Assembly: GCF_024614185.1 (NCBI RefSeq)
Contig: NZ_JAHTLF010000018.1
Coordinates: 407,821-471,820, forward strand
From: Nocardioides carbamazepini
GTDB taxonomy: Bacteria > Actinomycetota > Actinomycetes > Propionibacteriales > Nocardioidaceae
Length of the DNA stretch: 64,000 nucleotides
Direction: 5' to 3'
The notes beneath the pieces were generated by a model. It saw only the letters and a list, made by a program, of their open reading frames with translations, had not been told where the DNA came from and did no database searches. The position numbers and the translations under genes were made by a program. Positions 28,663 to 36,927 of the stretch are shown here, piece by piece; the first letter of the stretch is position 1, and each line of letters opens with the position of its first letter.

Positions 28663-29648
28663 TCAGTCCACACCAGGTCGTCCACTGACGGCGTGCCACG
28701 TGCCCAGCCGAACTTCTCGACATCGCCGACCGTTGCGCTGAGTGAGCCTTCGTCGAACTCGGTAGCGAAAGTGGTGTCGGGAAGCGCAGCCTTGGCCTGG
28801 TCATCGATCTTCATCTGCTCGGCGACGATGTCGTTGACCTCATCAGGGTTCTGAGTCGCGTACTCGTTCGCCCTATTGATGATCTCGATGAACCGTCGTG
28901 CGGCGTCCGGGCTCTCGCTCAGGAATTTGGCGTTCGAGAACCACGCCGCGAACAGTCCGCCAGGCGACGTGTCCAGTTCGGGGTAGGAGATGACCTTGTA
29001 GCCCTGAGCCTCCGCTTGCGCGACGAACGGCTCAGTGATGATCATCCCGGCGACATCCCCCTTCGCCAGCGCGCTGAAGCCGGTCGGGTAATCCATCTGC
29101 ACCATCTTGACGCCGTCAGGGTCACCTCCGTCCTCTTCCACGGCATTGCGCAGCAGTTGCTCAGGTGCGGCCTTGAGACCGATGACGGCGACGTTCTCGC
29201 CCTCGAGGTCGGCAGCACTGTCCGCGTCACTGTCGCCGGGGACGATGATGGCCACGGCGGCCGTCTCCTGACTGCTCCCGTAGAGGCTTGCGGGTGCGAC
29301 CATCTTGACGGGGAGGCCCTGCGAGGCCGCGACCACAATGGGCACGATGGCCGCGACGGCGAACTGGGCATCGCCGGAAGCGATCAGCGGCATCTGGGCG
29401 CCGGCGTTGGGCAGGGTCTTGACCTCCACCGAGAGGCCTGCTTCCTCGAACCAACCCTTCTGGATCGCGAGAAAGACGGGGGCGCTGAAGGACGCCGGCT
29501 GCACGGTCACGCTGATCTCTTCGACGCCCTCCGCGCCCGGCTCGTCGCTGGCACCACCGCAAGCGGCCAGCGTGGTCACGAGTGCGGCGCCGGCGGCGGC
29601 CGCGAGCGCCCGACGGATGCGCTCACCCTGCATGAACTTGATCGTCAC
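28659..29648 (-). CDS. ABC substrate-binding lipoprotein (aromatic locus)
   Basis: 329 residues from a GTG preceded by GAGGAG at eight bases. The signal peptide ends in LVTTLAACGG, a lipobox. NMT1/SsuA-type fold: SAPVFLAIQKGWFEEAGLSVEV, ASGDAQFAVAAIVPIVVAASQGLPVKMVAP, GMIITEPFVAQAEAQGYKVI. First gene of the importer-mhpB-DUF202 operon; its promoter at 29698-29726 carries a copy of the operator-like motif also found at the dioxygenase promoter. Confidence 0.9.
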   Translation of the reverse strand: MTIKFMQGERIRRALAAAAGAALVTTLAACGGASDEPGAEGVEEISVTVQPASFSAPVFLAIQKGWFEEAGLSVEVKTLPNAGAQMPLIASGDAQFAVAAIVPIVVAASQGLPVKMVAPASLYGSSQETAAVAIIVPGDSDADSAADLEGENVAVIGLKAAPEQLLRNAVEEDGGDPDGVKMVQMDYPTGFSALAKGDVAGMIITEPFVAQAEAQGYKVISYPELDTSPGGLFAAWFSNAKFLSESPDAARRFIEIINRANEYATQNPDEVNDIVAEQMKIDDQAKAALPDTTFATEFDEGSLSATVGDVEKFGWARGTPSVDDLVWTE

Positions 29649-29697
29649 TGCGACTCCTCAGGGTCAGTGGTGTGACTTCAACAACAGTCCAGCATGG

Positions 29698-29726
29698 ATC
29701 ATGCTACATGTAAACTGTCCTGACAA
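29698..29726 (-). promoter_or_regulatory. sigma70-like promoter with embedded operator, importer/mhpB operon
   Basis: On the minus strand TTGTCA (29721-29726) and CATGAT (29698-29703) are separated by exactly 17 bases. The spacer holds GCTACATGTAAACTGTCC (read on plus, 29703-29720), which matches 16 of 18 bases of a site at 35087-35104. A binder here would block RNA polymerase. The GTG start lies about 50 bases downstream. Confidence 0.65.
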
Positions 29727-29765
29727 GGGGGTCGTGCCGGCGGCATGACCCCGGGCGCTCCTCAC

Positions 29766-29810
29766 CGCCACGGGACCACCGTGGGTCCGGTCCCGGACCC
29801 CACCGGCGGC
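29766..29810 (-). terminator. hairpin after the dihydrodiol dehydrogenase gene
   Basis: Core arms 29783-29789 and 29794-29800 (GGGTCCG / CGGACCC) with a four-base loop, flanked by further partly complementary CCGCC/GGCGG sequence. It lies about 55 bases past the dehydrogenase stop and before the importer promoter, so it likely separates the two operons. Confidence 0.5.
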
Positions 29811-29857
29811 CGCAGGCGGCCCCCTCCGACGGCGAGCAGCCCAGGGCGCGCGGCCTT

Positions 29858-30667
29858 TCAGTTGCGGTCGCGCCTGACGCCACCGGCGACGTTGCGGATG
29901 CCGCGAACGCCCAGGCCGAGCTCGACGGGAAGCACGATTCCAGTGACGGCGCGGGACTTCTCACGGTCGGCGAGGTAGATGAACGCCTCGACGTAGTCGG
30001 CGACCTCGGGCACGAACCCGAGCGGGACCCGGGCAGCGAAGGCGGCCCCATCCCAGACCTCGTCGAATCGTTGCTCCCCCTGCCCCAGTCCGGGCGGCCC
30101 GCTCAGAGCGGTGGCCATCCCGGCGGGTGCCACGGCGTTCACCCGCACCTGGGGAGCCAGTTCGTACGCCAGCTGGCGCACGATGCCCACGCCGGCGTGC
30201 TTGGAGGCGACGTACAGCGGTCCCCCACCGCCCGGATAGAGCGCAGCGTTGGAGAGGGTGAGCACCATCGCGCCCCCGGACTCCGCCAGCGCCGGGGCGA
30301 GGGCGTGCGCGGCGACGAGGTAGCCCTTCACGTTGACGGCGAAGAGCTGGTCGAAACCGGCGTCGAGCTCCTCGGGAGTCATGTCGAGCAGGGCACGGGA
30401 GTAGTCCCATACCGCCGCGTTCGCGATCAATGCGTCGATCGACCCGAATCTGGCCGACATCTCGGACACCAAGCGGTCATAGGCGGAATGATCGGCAGCA
30501 TCGCCACTCTCGAAGGCGAGCACACCTCGACGCTCGAGTCGCGCCAGATCATCGGGGAGCTCGGGTCGCCGGTCGAGAACGCCGACCGACCAGCCCTCGC
30601 GGACGAATCGGTGGACCAACGCGGCACCCAGGCCGGACGCGCCTCCCGTGATGAGGACGCTGCTCAT
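29858..30667 (-). CDS. cis-dihydrodiol dehydrogenase (SDR; HcaB/BphB-like)
   Basis: 269 residues of the short-chain dehydrogenase family. NAD-binding TGGASGLGAAL, the NAAVWDYS motif, catalytic serine in LTLSNAALYPGGGGPLYVASKHAG with Tyr and Lys (YxxxK), and NAVAPAGM are readable. The YPGGGGPLY element is characteristic of BphB/HcaB enzymes, which re-aromatise the cis-dihydrodiol made by a ring-hydroxylating dioxygenase to a catechol with NAD+. Overlaps the reductase gene by 4 bases. It is the last gene of the dioxygenase operon. Confidence 0.9.
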   Translation of the reverse strand: MSSVLITGGASGLGAALVHRFVREGWSVGVLDRRPELPDDLARLERRGVLAFESGDAADHSAYDRLVSEMSARFGSIDALIANAAVWDYSRALLDMTPEELDAGFDQLFAVNVKGYLVAAHALAPALAESGGAMVLTLSNAALYPGGGGPLYVASKHAGVGIVRQLAYELAPQVRVNAVAPAGMATALSGPPGLGQGEQRFDEVWDGAAFAARVPLGFVPEVADYVEAFIYLADREKSRAVTGIVLPVELGLGVRGIRNVAGGVRRDRN

Positions 30668-31884
30668 GGGGTGCTCACCAATTGCTTCAACGGCACGTCA
30701 TTTCCTTCGAGACCCTCGGCCGGCGCGCGCAGCACGCCGCCGATCAGCCGCCTGGCGTCACGCACCGTCCGGTGCGCGTCCAACGCCGTGACACCCACCA
30801 GACGGGACCCCGCCAACGAGAACTCGACCAGGGAACCGTCGTCGCCGCGACGCAGCCGGCGCTCCGTGCCCCCCTGAGGGTCGCCCACCACGTCGAGCCG
30901 GTGGGTGAACTGGTCGGACCAGGCCCACGCAGCAGGTGGCGCCACCGGGTCGAGCCCGACGACGGAACGGGCGACGGCCGCGCCCTGCGCCTGCGCGGAA
31001 GCAAAGTGCTCGTGCCTCACCAACCTGTCGCCGATGCGGCGGGTGGCGACGTCACCCGCGGCGAACAAGCCGGGCACGGAAGTACGCATCCGGTCGTCGA
31101 CAAGGACCCCTCGCTGCGTCTCGGCGCCCAGCTGATCCGCCAGTCCGGTCATTGGCTCCACACCGATACCGATGACGATCAGGTCCGTCTCGATCACGTT
31201 CCCGTCAGAGAGACTGACGATCAGCCCGTCGCTCCCCGCCTGGCATCCGGTCACCGTCACCCCGGTCCGAAACGTGACACCATGCTGGGCGAAGGTTCGG
31301 AGCAGGGCCCCGCGCACCTCGTGGGAGGGCAGCGACGGGAAGGGCACATGCTGGGCTTCGATCACCTCGACCTCCACCCCCTGCGACGACGCCGAGGCAG
31401 CGCACTCTGCACCGATCAGCCCCGAGCCCAGCACCAGCGCGCGATCCGCCGCGCGTAGCTGGGTGCGGAGTGCCTGAGCGTCGGCCCAGGTCCGCAGCAC
31501 GTGGATCCGCGGATCCGCCGGCAGGACGTCGAGACGTCGCGCCCGCCCTCCGGTCGCGAGCACCACGGTGTCGGCCGAGAGCCTCGCGCCATCGGCCAAG
31601 GCGAGACGGAACCGACTGCCGTCGGTCTCGAGCGACGTGACCGCCGCCCCCAGTCGCAGCTCGATGTTCGTGCTGACGTAGGTGTCGGGGGTCAACAGCC
31701 AGAGGGGTTGCGGATCATCGGCGCTCGTGAGGACGTCCTTGGACAGAGGCGGACGCTCGTAGGGCGCGGTCTGCTCGGCGCCGATCAGCACCACCGGTCC
31801 TTCGTGCCCCTCTGCGCGCAAGGCATAGGCCGCCGCAGCACCGGCGGTGCTGGCACCGACGATGGCCACGCTGGCGCCACTCAT
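30664..31884 (-). CDS. ferredoxin reductase of the ring-hydroxylating dioxygenase
   Basis: 406 residues from the ATG overlapping the ferredoxin stop by 4 bases. FAD-binding GASTAGAAAAYALR at the N-terminus, PYERPPLSKDVL, the NAD(P)-binding VLGSGLIGAECAASASSQGVEVEVIE, and GLFAAGDVA near residue 280 mark the HcaD/BphA4 (rubredoxin-reductase-like) family. It passes electrons from NADH to the Rieske ferredoxin encoded just upstream. Confidence 0.9.
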   Translation of the reverse strand: MSGASVAIVGASTAGAAAAYALRAEGHEGPVVLIGAEQTAPYERPPLSKDVLTSADDPQPLWLLTPDTYVSTNIELRLGAAVTSLETDGSRFRLALADGARLSADTVVLATGGRARRLDVLPADPRIHVLRTWADAQALRTQLRAADRALVLGSGLIGAECAASASSQGVEVEVIEAQHVPFPSLPSHEVRGALLRTFAQHGVTFRTGVTVTGCQAGSDGLIVSLSDGNVIETDLIVIGIGVEPMTGLADQLGAETQRGVLVDDRMRTSVPGLFAAGDVATRRIGDRLVRHEHFASAQAQGAAVARSVVGLDPVAPPAAWAWSDQFTHRLDVVGDPQGGTERRLRRGDDGSLVEFSLAGSRLVGVTALDAHRTVRDARRLIGGVLRAPAEGLEGNDVPLKQLVSTP

Positions 31885-32270
31885 GCCAACTCGACCCAGG
31901 AGGCCGGCAGGCGCACTTTCAGTGTGTTGTCCTCGATCTTGACCTCGAACGTCCGGAGAGGCACGGTCGCCGGCAGCGCCGTAGCCCGGCCGTCGCGAAC
32001 GCAGAAGGTCGCCATGTGCAACGCACACTCGACCTGGTCGCCGTCGAGGTAGCCCTCGGTGAGACTCGACTTCATGTGCGTGCACGTGTCGGCGGTCGAG
32101 AAGAACTCACCGTCGACGTTGTAGACCGCCACCGGGGGTTCGGTGTTGATCGCGGTCATCTCGCCGTCCGGGAGGTCTGCCACAGCGCAAGCGACGACCC
32201 AGGTCAGCGACTCGTGCTGCTCATCGTCCTGTCGAACCGTCACGGTCTGCTCCGCCTGCCCGCTGCTCAC
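31881..32270 (-). CDS. Rieske-type ferredoxin of the dioxygenase
   Basis: 129 residues from a GTG six bases after GGAG and overlapping the hydrolase stop (GTGA). The [2Fe-2S] ligands are readable as C63-T-H65 and C82-A-L-H85, spaced as in HcaC/BphA3 ferredoxins. The protein is slightly longer than usual because of an N-terminal polar extension of about 20 residues. It shuttles electrons between the reductase and the terminal oxygenase. Confidence 0.92.
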   Translation of the reverse strand: MSSGQAEQTVTVRQDDEQHESLTWVVACAVADLPDGEMTAINTEPPVAVYNVDGEFFSTADTCTHMKSSLTEGYLDGDQVECALHMATFCVRDGRATALPATVPLRTFEVKIEDNTLKVRLPASWVELA

Positions 32271-33127
32271 GTCGTCTCCAAGAAGGCGCCGAGCACCCGC
32301 TCGAACTCCTGCGCTTGCTCGAACTGGACCCAATGTCCGCACTGAGGGAAGACGTGCAGCTGGGCGTTGGGCATCCGCTTGAGCATGAACAGCCCACCCT
32401 CGTAGGGATTGGTCCGGTCATCGCGCCCCCACATCAGAAGCGTGCGGTGCGGGATGCGGCCGAGGTCGCGCCACAGCTCCGGCTCACGAGCGTCCGGAGT
32501 GGACAGGAACTTGGTGTAGAAGGCACGGGTATCAGGATGCACCGCGGCTTCGTAGCGGGATCGCACGAGCTCAGGCGTACTCAGTGACCTGTCGTAGAGG
32601 AACGTGTCCACCAGCGACTGCATCTTCTCCATCGAGGGCCCCGGCTCGGCGAAGAAGCCGTGGAGGTGCTTCATTCCCTCCGTCGGCTCGGGAGCGAAGA
32701 TGTTGAGACTGCCGCCGGCCGGACCCATGAGGACCAGGTTGTCGACGCGGTCCGGGTGGCGCAGCGCCGTCTGGATGGCCGTGCGGCCCCCGAACGAGTT
32801 GCCGAGGAGGTGGGTGCGATCGATGTTCAGCTCGTCGAGCAGTCCGACCAGCAGGCGCATCGCCATCTCCGAGCGACATTCATCGACCGGCGGTGTCTTC
32901 GTGCTGTTGCCGTAGCCCGGCTGGTCGACCAGCAGCACCCGGTACGTCTTCGCCAGTCGTGACAGGTTCTGGTGGAAGTTGCTCCAGCCGGACGCGCCGG
33001 GTCCGCCGCCGTGCAGAAGCACGATCGGCGTCCCGATCCCTGCCTCGTTGTAGTGCATCCGGTGCCCATCGACGATCACCGTGCGCGAGGTCGACTCGAA
33101 CGTCAGTTCTTCGAGCGTGTTGGTCAT
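32267..33127 (-). CDS. meta-cleavage-product hydrolase (MhpC/BphD/HsaD-like)
   Basis: 286 residues, family length 280-290. It should hydrolyse the C-C bond of the ring-cleavage product to 2-hydroxypenta-2,4-dienoate plus an acid. The oxyanion motif LLHGGGPGASGWSNF, nucleophile Ser111 in GNSFGG, Asp236/237 in WGRDDRTNP and His265 in CGHW form the expected triad. Start follows GGAG. Whether the preferred substrate is phenylpropionate-, biphenyl- or steroid-derived cannot be told. Confidence 0.9.
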   Translation of the reverse strand: MTNTLEELTFESTSRTVIVDGHRMHYNEAGIGTPIVLLHGGGPGASGWSNFHQNLSRLAKTYRVLLVDQPGYGNSTKTPPVDECRSEMAMRLLVGLLDELNIDRTHLLGNSFGGRTAIQTALRHPDRVDNLVLMGPAGGSLNIFAPEPTEGMKHLHGFFAEPGPSMEKMQSLVDTFLYDRSLSTPELVRSRYEAAVHPDTRAFYTKFLSTPDAREPELWRDLGRIPHRTLLMWGRDDRTNPYEGGLFMLKRMPNAQLHVFPQCGHWVQFEQAQEFERVLGAFLETT

Positions 33128-33154
33128 GCGGGACTCCGTCCGTGTGCGGGCTGG

Positions 33155-33727
33155 CTAGAAGAAGATGCTGAGGCTGGGGGCGACGAGGGTCGCGTGATCG
33201 AGGCGGATCTCCCGGCGACGGACGAGCAGACCGCAGGGTGCGCCCTCGGCGCGGATCAGCTGGTCCCGCCGCTCACCGACGAACGCGTGGGAGTCGCGCT
33301 CGGAGCGGCTCTGGTAGGCGATGAAGGCCGTGCGCACCGACCAACCCTCCGACTCCTCGCGCGCCATCACGTTGGTGACCAGGTGGCGTGTCCGCGACGG
33401 TGGCTCTTCCGCCCACGCCTTGCCCGTCTCGATCTTCTCGACGCGTTGGGTCAACTCCGCCAGGTTCTCGTCGAACTGGGCGAGCTCATCGGGTCCGGTG
33501 AACTCCAGTTCTCGCTGTCGTGGCGGAAGGACGCGACGAATCGGCATCCAATAGTGGAGGTCATCGGCGAAGAGCCGCAGCCAGTCGCGAAATCGCCTTT
33601 CGTCGAGCAGGTGGGCCTCCAGCGCATAGAACTGCTGCAGGCGAGCGTGCGCGCTGGGATCCAGCAGCGGCCATGCGACAGGATCCGCGACGAAGGCCTC
33701 GTCGGGGTTCTCCACCGGGGTACTCAT
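33155..33727 (-). CDS. ring-hydroxylating dioxygenase small (beta) subunit
   Basis: 190 residues from the ATG that overlaps the alpha-subunit stop by 4 bases; an in-frame GTG 30 bases upstream lies inside the alpha gene. NTF2-like fold with RLQQFYALEAHLLDERRFRDWLRLFADDLHYWMPIRRV and TRHLVTNVMA, as in HcaF/BphA2. The subunit is structural and completes the alpha3beta3 oxygenase. Confidence 0.92.
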   Translation of the reverse strand: MSTPVENPDEAFVADPVAWPLLDPSAHARLQQFYALEAHLLDERRFRDWLRLFADDLHYWMPIRRVLPPRQRELEFTGPDELAQFDENLAELTQRVEKIETGKAWAEEPPSRTRHLVTNVMAREESEGWSVRTAFIAYQSRSERDSHAFVGERRDQLIRAEGAPCGLLVRRREIRLDHATLVAPSLSIFF

Positions 33728-35007
33728 GCCAACCCCGAGCCCATGAGTGCGGACCATCGTCGGTAGAAGTTGCGCGCCGCCGTGTCGGAGAAGAGAGGAC
33801 CTTCATGTGCCCCGGAATGCTCGGAGCGACGAATGGGCGCGTCGAGTGCCATCCGGTAGCAGAGCGTCGTGTCCCGGGAGACGCTGCCCTGCATAGTCTT
33901 CTGGATCTCCACCCAGTTCTCACCGTCGTCCTGCTCCAACAGGCCCGAGGGGCCGAAGGCTCGAAGCGAGCCTTTACGGAATGCGTTCTTCACATCTGCG
34001 GGGGCACCGCTGTCCACGATGGTCCACGCCCACACCTCGATCTTGCCTGCGCCACGAGGGTGCCAGACCCGGATCGTGTTCGTGCCTGCCAGCCAGGAGA
34101 AGTTGGGGAAGATGGTGTTGTGGCCGCTGACGTGTGCAGCCCGATGAGCACCCAGTCGGGCTTCGGCCTCCTCGTACGTCGAGATGAGCCACTCTTTCGC
34201 CCGCGGATGCAGCCAGATCGCGGGATTGGGCTTGTCGGCGAGAAAGTACCCACCGCCGTGGCCCTCATCGCTCCAGTACTGCACCCCGTCGCGCTGGTCC
34301 AGGCCATGCTTGAGCGGATCGAAATCCTCGGGCAAGTTGACCGCGATCGCAGAGACGTGGCTCGTGGCGGCGTGGTACATGTCGCTCGCGAACTGCTCAG
34401 CAGGCATCTTCCAGTTGCAATCGATGACCCACTTGTGGATTCCACCGAACACCTCGCTGCCACCGGGCAATCGATCGATGACGCCGTCGAGGTAGTACGC
34501 CGACTCACCGAGATAGTCGATGAGGTCGACGGCGTCCGTGTTCCACGTTGCGAAGATCATCCCTTTATAGGATTCGACCCGGGGAACAGGGATCGCCGCC
34601 CAGTCTTCAAGTGCGAAGTCCGGACCGTACGCCTCCTGGTTCGGGACCGCCTTCAAGTCGCCTTCCAGTCCGTAACTCCAGCCGTGGTAGGTGCACTGGA
34701 AGGCGCGTGCGTTGCCGAGTTCGGCCCTGCAGATCTTCATGCCACGGTGCCGGCAAACGTTCAGGAAGGCGGAGATCCCGCCCGTCCGATTGCGGGTGAC
34801 CACGACCGAATCCTCGGCCATGTAAGAGGTGAAGAAGTCCCCCGCCTTGCGCAGTTGCGACTCGTGCCCGAGGAACAACCATGACGTGCGGAAGATGGCG
34901 TCCAACTCACGCCGGTAGACCTCTTCATCGGTGTAGATGGCCGCGGAGACGTCTCCGGTATCGGGGTCCGCCAAGGCAGCGAGGCGTTCAGACGTCAACA
35001 TCGTCAT
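33724..35007 (-). CDS. ring-hydroxylating dioxygenase large (alpha) subunit
   Basis: 427 residues, ATG four bases after GGAG. Rieske ligands C85-R-H87 and C105-T-Y-H108, then the mononuclear iron region D209-M-Y-H212-A-A-T-S-H217, both in the canonical order. With the beta subunit it adds O2 across an aromatic ring to give a cis-dihydrodiol. Overall layout is that of the HcaE/BphA/naphthalene group, but the native substrate is not decided by sequence inspection. First gene of the catabolic operon. Confidence 0.93.
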   Translation of the reverse strand: MTMLTSERLAALADPDTGDVSAAIYTDEEVYRRELDAIFRTSWLFLGHESQLRKAGDFFTSYMAEDSVVVTRNRTGGISAFLNVCRHRGMKICRAELGNARAFQCTYHGWSYGLEGDLKAVPNQEAYGPDFALEDWAAIPVPRVESYKGMIFATWNTDAVDLIDYLGESAYYLDGVIDRLPGGSEVFGGIHKWVIDCNWKMPAEQFASDMYHAATSHVSAIAVNLPEDFDPLKHGLDQRDGVQYWSDEGHGGGYFLADKPNPAIWLHPRAKEWLISTYEEAEARLGAHRAAHVSGHNTIFPNFSWLAGTNTIRVWHPRGAGKIEVWAWTIVDSGAPADVKNAFRKGSLRAFGPSGLLEQDDGENWVEIQKTMQGSVSRDTTLCYRMALDAPIRRSEHSGAHEGPLFSDTAARNFYRRWSALMGSGLA

Positions 35008-35059
35008 CAAGCTCCTACAGTCTCGGATGCGGGGTCGGCGCCGCTGCTCGGCCACGACC

Positions 35060-35104
35060 GCTACATGTAATATGCACTCTAGCAGCGCTGCATGTAAAGT
35101 GTCC
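35060..35104. promoter_or_regulatory. divergent promoter region with two operator-like repeats
   Basis: GCTACATGTAATATGCAC (35060-35077) and GCTGCATGTAAAGTGTCC (35087-35104) are direct repeats 27 bases apart that share the motif at 29703-29720. On minus, TTTACA (35093-35098) and CATATT (35069-35074) with an 18-base spacer look like the dioxygenase promoter, each element overlapping one repeat. On plus, TAAAGT (35095-35100) could be the -10 of the GntR gene. Binding by the adjacent GntR protein is inference. Confidence 0.6.
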
Positions 35105-35149
35105 GGCACCACGAACCGGCCGCGATGAGTTGCTGAGCAGGAGCCAACG

Positions 35150-35863
35150 ATGACGCCGACCCCCCTGACCCCGCTTGCGCACCAGGAACGAATCACGGAC
35201 TCCGTCTTTCACAAGCTCAGGAGCGCCATCCTCAACGGAGACCTCCCGCCCGGCGCCAAGCTCTCCGTCCCCGTGCTCGCCCAGGAGCTCAACGTGAGTC
35301 GAAGCCCGGTCCGCGAAGCCGTGCAACGCCTCACGGCCGAACGTCTCGCCTATGAGCAGCCACGCCGCGGCTGTTACGTCGTCGAGCTCGATGCGGACGA
35401 CCTCATCCCCATCTATGACGTCCGCGAGGTGCTGGAAGGGCTCGCGGCACGCCGTGCTGCCGAAGTACGCGATCCGGCCTTCCTCGAGCGGCTGAAAGCG
35501 CTGATGGCCGACCACCGTGAGGCCGTCGAGGTCGGCGACCTGGAGCGACACGTCGCTCTGGACGTGGCGTTCCACGAGCTGCTCCGCGAGGTGGCCGGCA
35601 ACCAGCTGCTCTGCGAGGTGCTCGACAGCATCAGGGGAATCGTGCAGCTCGCCATCCGCACGTTGAGTCTTCGGACCGGACCCGGTCACCTCCCACTCTC
35701 CGAGCACGAGAAGATCGCGGCAGCGATCGTCGCCGGGGACGCTGAGGCCGCCGAGGCGGCTGCTCGCCATCACATCGCCCGGATGCGGAAGACGTTGCGT
35801 GAGCAGATCAGCTCGCGGGCCGCGGTCGGTGCCGCATCAGGCGAGGCCGCCTCCACCCGCTGA
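35150..35863 (+). CDS. GntR-family regulator with FCD ligand-binding domain
   Basis: 237 residues, ATG six bases after CAGGAG. N-terminal winged helix-turn-helix (ITDSVFHKLRSAILNGDLPPGAKLSVPVLAQELNVSRSPVREAVQRL) and a C-terminal FCD domain (about 85-225) with the metal/ligand residues in YDVREVLEGLAARRAAE and HEKIAAAIVAGDAEAAEAAARHHI. FCD regulators usually repress and respond to small organic acids. It is divergent from the dioxygenase operon and is the natural candidate for the repeated TACATGTAA-type sites. Confidence 0.9.
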   Translation: MTPTPLTPLAHQERITDSVFHKLRSAILNGDLPPGAKLSVPVLAQELNVSRSPVREAVQRLTAERLAYEQPRRGCYVVELDADDLIPIYDVREVLEGLAARRAAEVRDPAFLERLKALMADHREAVEVGDLERHVALDVAFHELLREVAGNQLLCEVLDSIRGIVQLAIRTLSLRTGPGHLPLSEHEKIAAAIVAGDAEAAEAAARHHIARMRKTLREQISSRAAVGAASGEAASTR

Positions 35864-35894
35864 ACGCGTTCGTCGTCACCTGTCGCACCGCGCC

Positions 35895-35927
35895 AGGTCG
35901 GCCGCCGCGTCGGCGGGCTGACGACCT
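35895..35927. terminator. hairpin between convergent GntR and LysR genes
   Basis: AGGTCGGCCGCCG and CGGCGGGCTGACGACCT pair with one mismatch and small bulges around a CGT loop. Lying midway between two convergent genes, it can serve as a bidirectional terminator. Strength cannot be judged without folding energy. Confidence 0.4.
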
Positions 35928-35943
35928 CCTCCTACCGCCGCAC

Positions 35944-36843
35944 TCACCCGCGCAGACCAGGGAACAGGTCGTAGGCACAGTCATAGAAGTGCTGGGCGAT
36001 GGGTGAGAGCGCCTCGTGCCTGCGGATGATCGCCAGGTCCCGTCGGGTGTCCATCTCGAGCTCGCCGATGGCCACTCCCGCAGCGCGAGCCAGCGCCGCG
36101 GCGTACCGAGGCAGCACGGCGGCCCCGGCGCCGGCGACGACGAGGGGCAGGTAGGCGGAGTGGTGGTCGGTCCGCACCGCGACGGACTGGTCGACCTGTC
36201 CCGGTCGTGCCTCACGGAGTGCGAGGTACGGCCGAGAGGTTTCCCACCATCGTCCAACGATCAGCCCGATATCCAGCAGCTTGTCGGTCGGAATCGTCAG
36301 TCCGTGCCAGTCCTCGTGCTCGGGCGGCAGAAGGGCGACGTAGTCGTGGCTCACCAGATGCTCTTCGATCAAGCCTGACGTCGAGACCCCCGCCTCGGTC
36401 AGCCCGATCTCACACACGCCGCGGTAGACCATCTCGCCGAGCTCGGCCGTCCGCAGAACGGCGGGACCCCGGAGACGGACGGATGCGTGGGGGAATCGCT
36501 GTCGGAATGCCGCAACCCACTGGCTCGCCGGCCAGTCGGCCAAAGTGGGCAGCGTCGCGAGGTCGACCTGGCCGACCGTGGGGCCCGACGTGGCCGACGC
36601 AGCGGCACGGACGGCATCGAAGCCGCGCAGAGCCAGCCGGGCCGGCGCCAGCACCGCCTCGCCGGCCGGGGTGAGTGACGTGCGTCCGGCACCGCGCGAG
36701 AACAAGGGAACCTCGAGCTCTCGCTCGAGCTGGGCGATCGCCTGGGACAACGCGCCCTGAGTGACATGGAGGGCGGCCGCCCCCGCTGTGAAGCTACCGT
36801 GCTCGACGACAGAGATCAGGTACTCCAGGTGGCGTCTGTCCAT
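35944..36843 (-). CDS. LysR-family transcriptional regulator
   Basis: 299 residues, start after GGAAGG. Classical N-terminal helix-turn-helix (HLEYLISVVEHGSFTAGAAALHVTQGALSQAIAQLERELEVPLFSRG) and a C-terminal LysR substrate domain ending YDLFPGLRG. It belongs near the CatM/CynR-type regulators by general look. It points toward the GntR gene and away from the phosphoesterase; a target among the aromatic genes is plausible but not shown by any visible T-N11-A site. Confidence 0.9.
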   Translation of the reverse strand: MDRRHLEYLISVVEHGSFTAGAAALHVTQGALSQAIAQLERELEVPLFSRGAGRTSLTPAGEAVLAPARLALRGFDAVRAAASATSGPTVGQVDLATLPTLADWPASQWVAAFRQRFPHASVRLRGPAVLRTAELGEMVYRGVCEIGLTEAGVSTSGLIEEHLVSHDYVALLPPEHEDWHGLTIPTDKLLDIGLIVGRWWETSRPYLALREARPGQVDQSVAVRTDHHSAYLPLVVAGAGAAVLPRYAAALARAAGVAIGELEMDTRRDLAIIRRHEALSPIAQHFYDCAYDLFPGLRG

Positions 36844-36927
36844 GAGCCTTCCGCTTCAGCGCCGGAGACCGACATTCTCCAGCGCTGAAGCAGACTACCA
36901 ACGCACGCGTCGATGCTCAGGAAGCGT

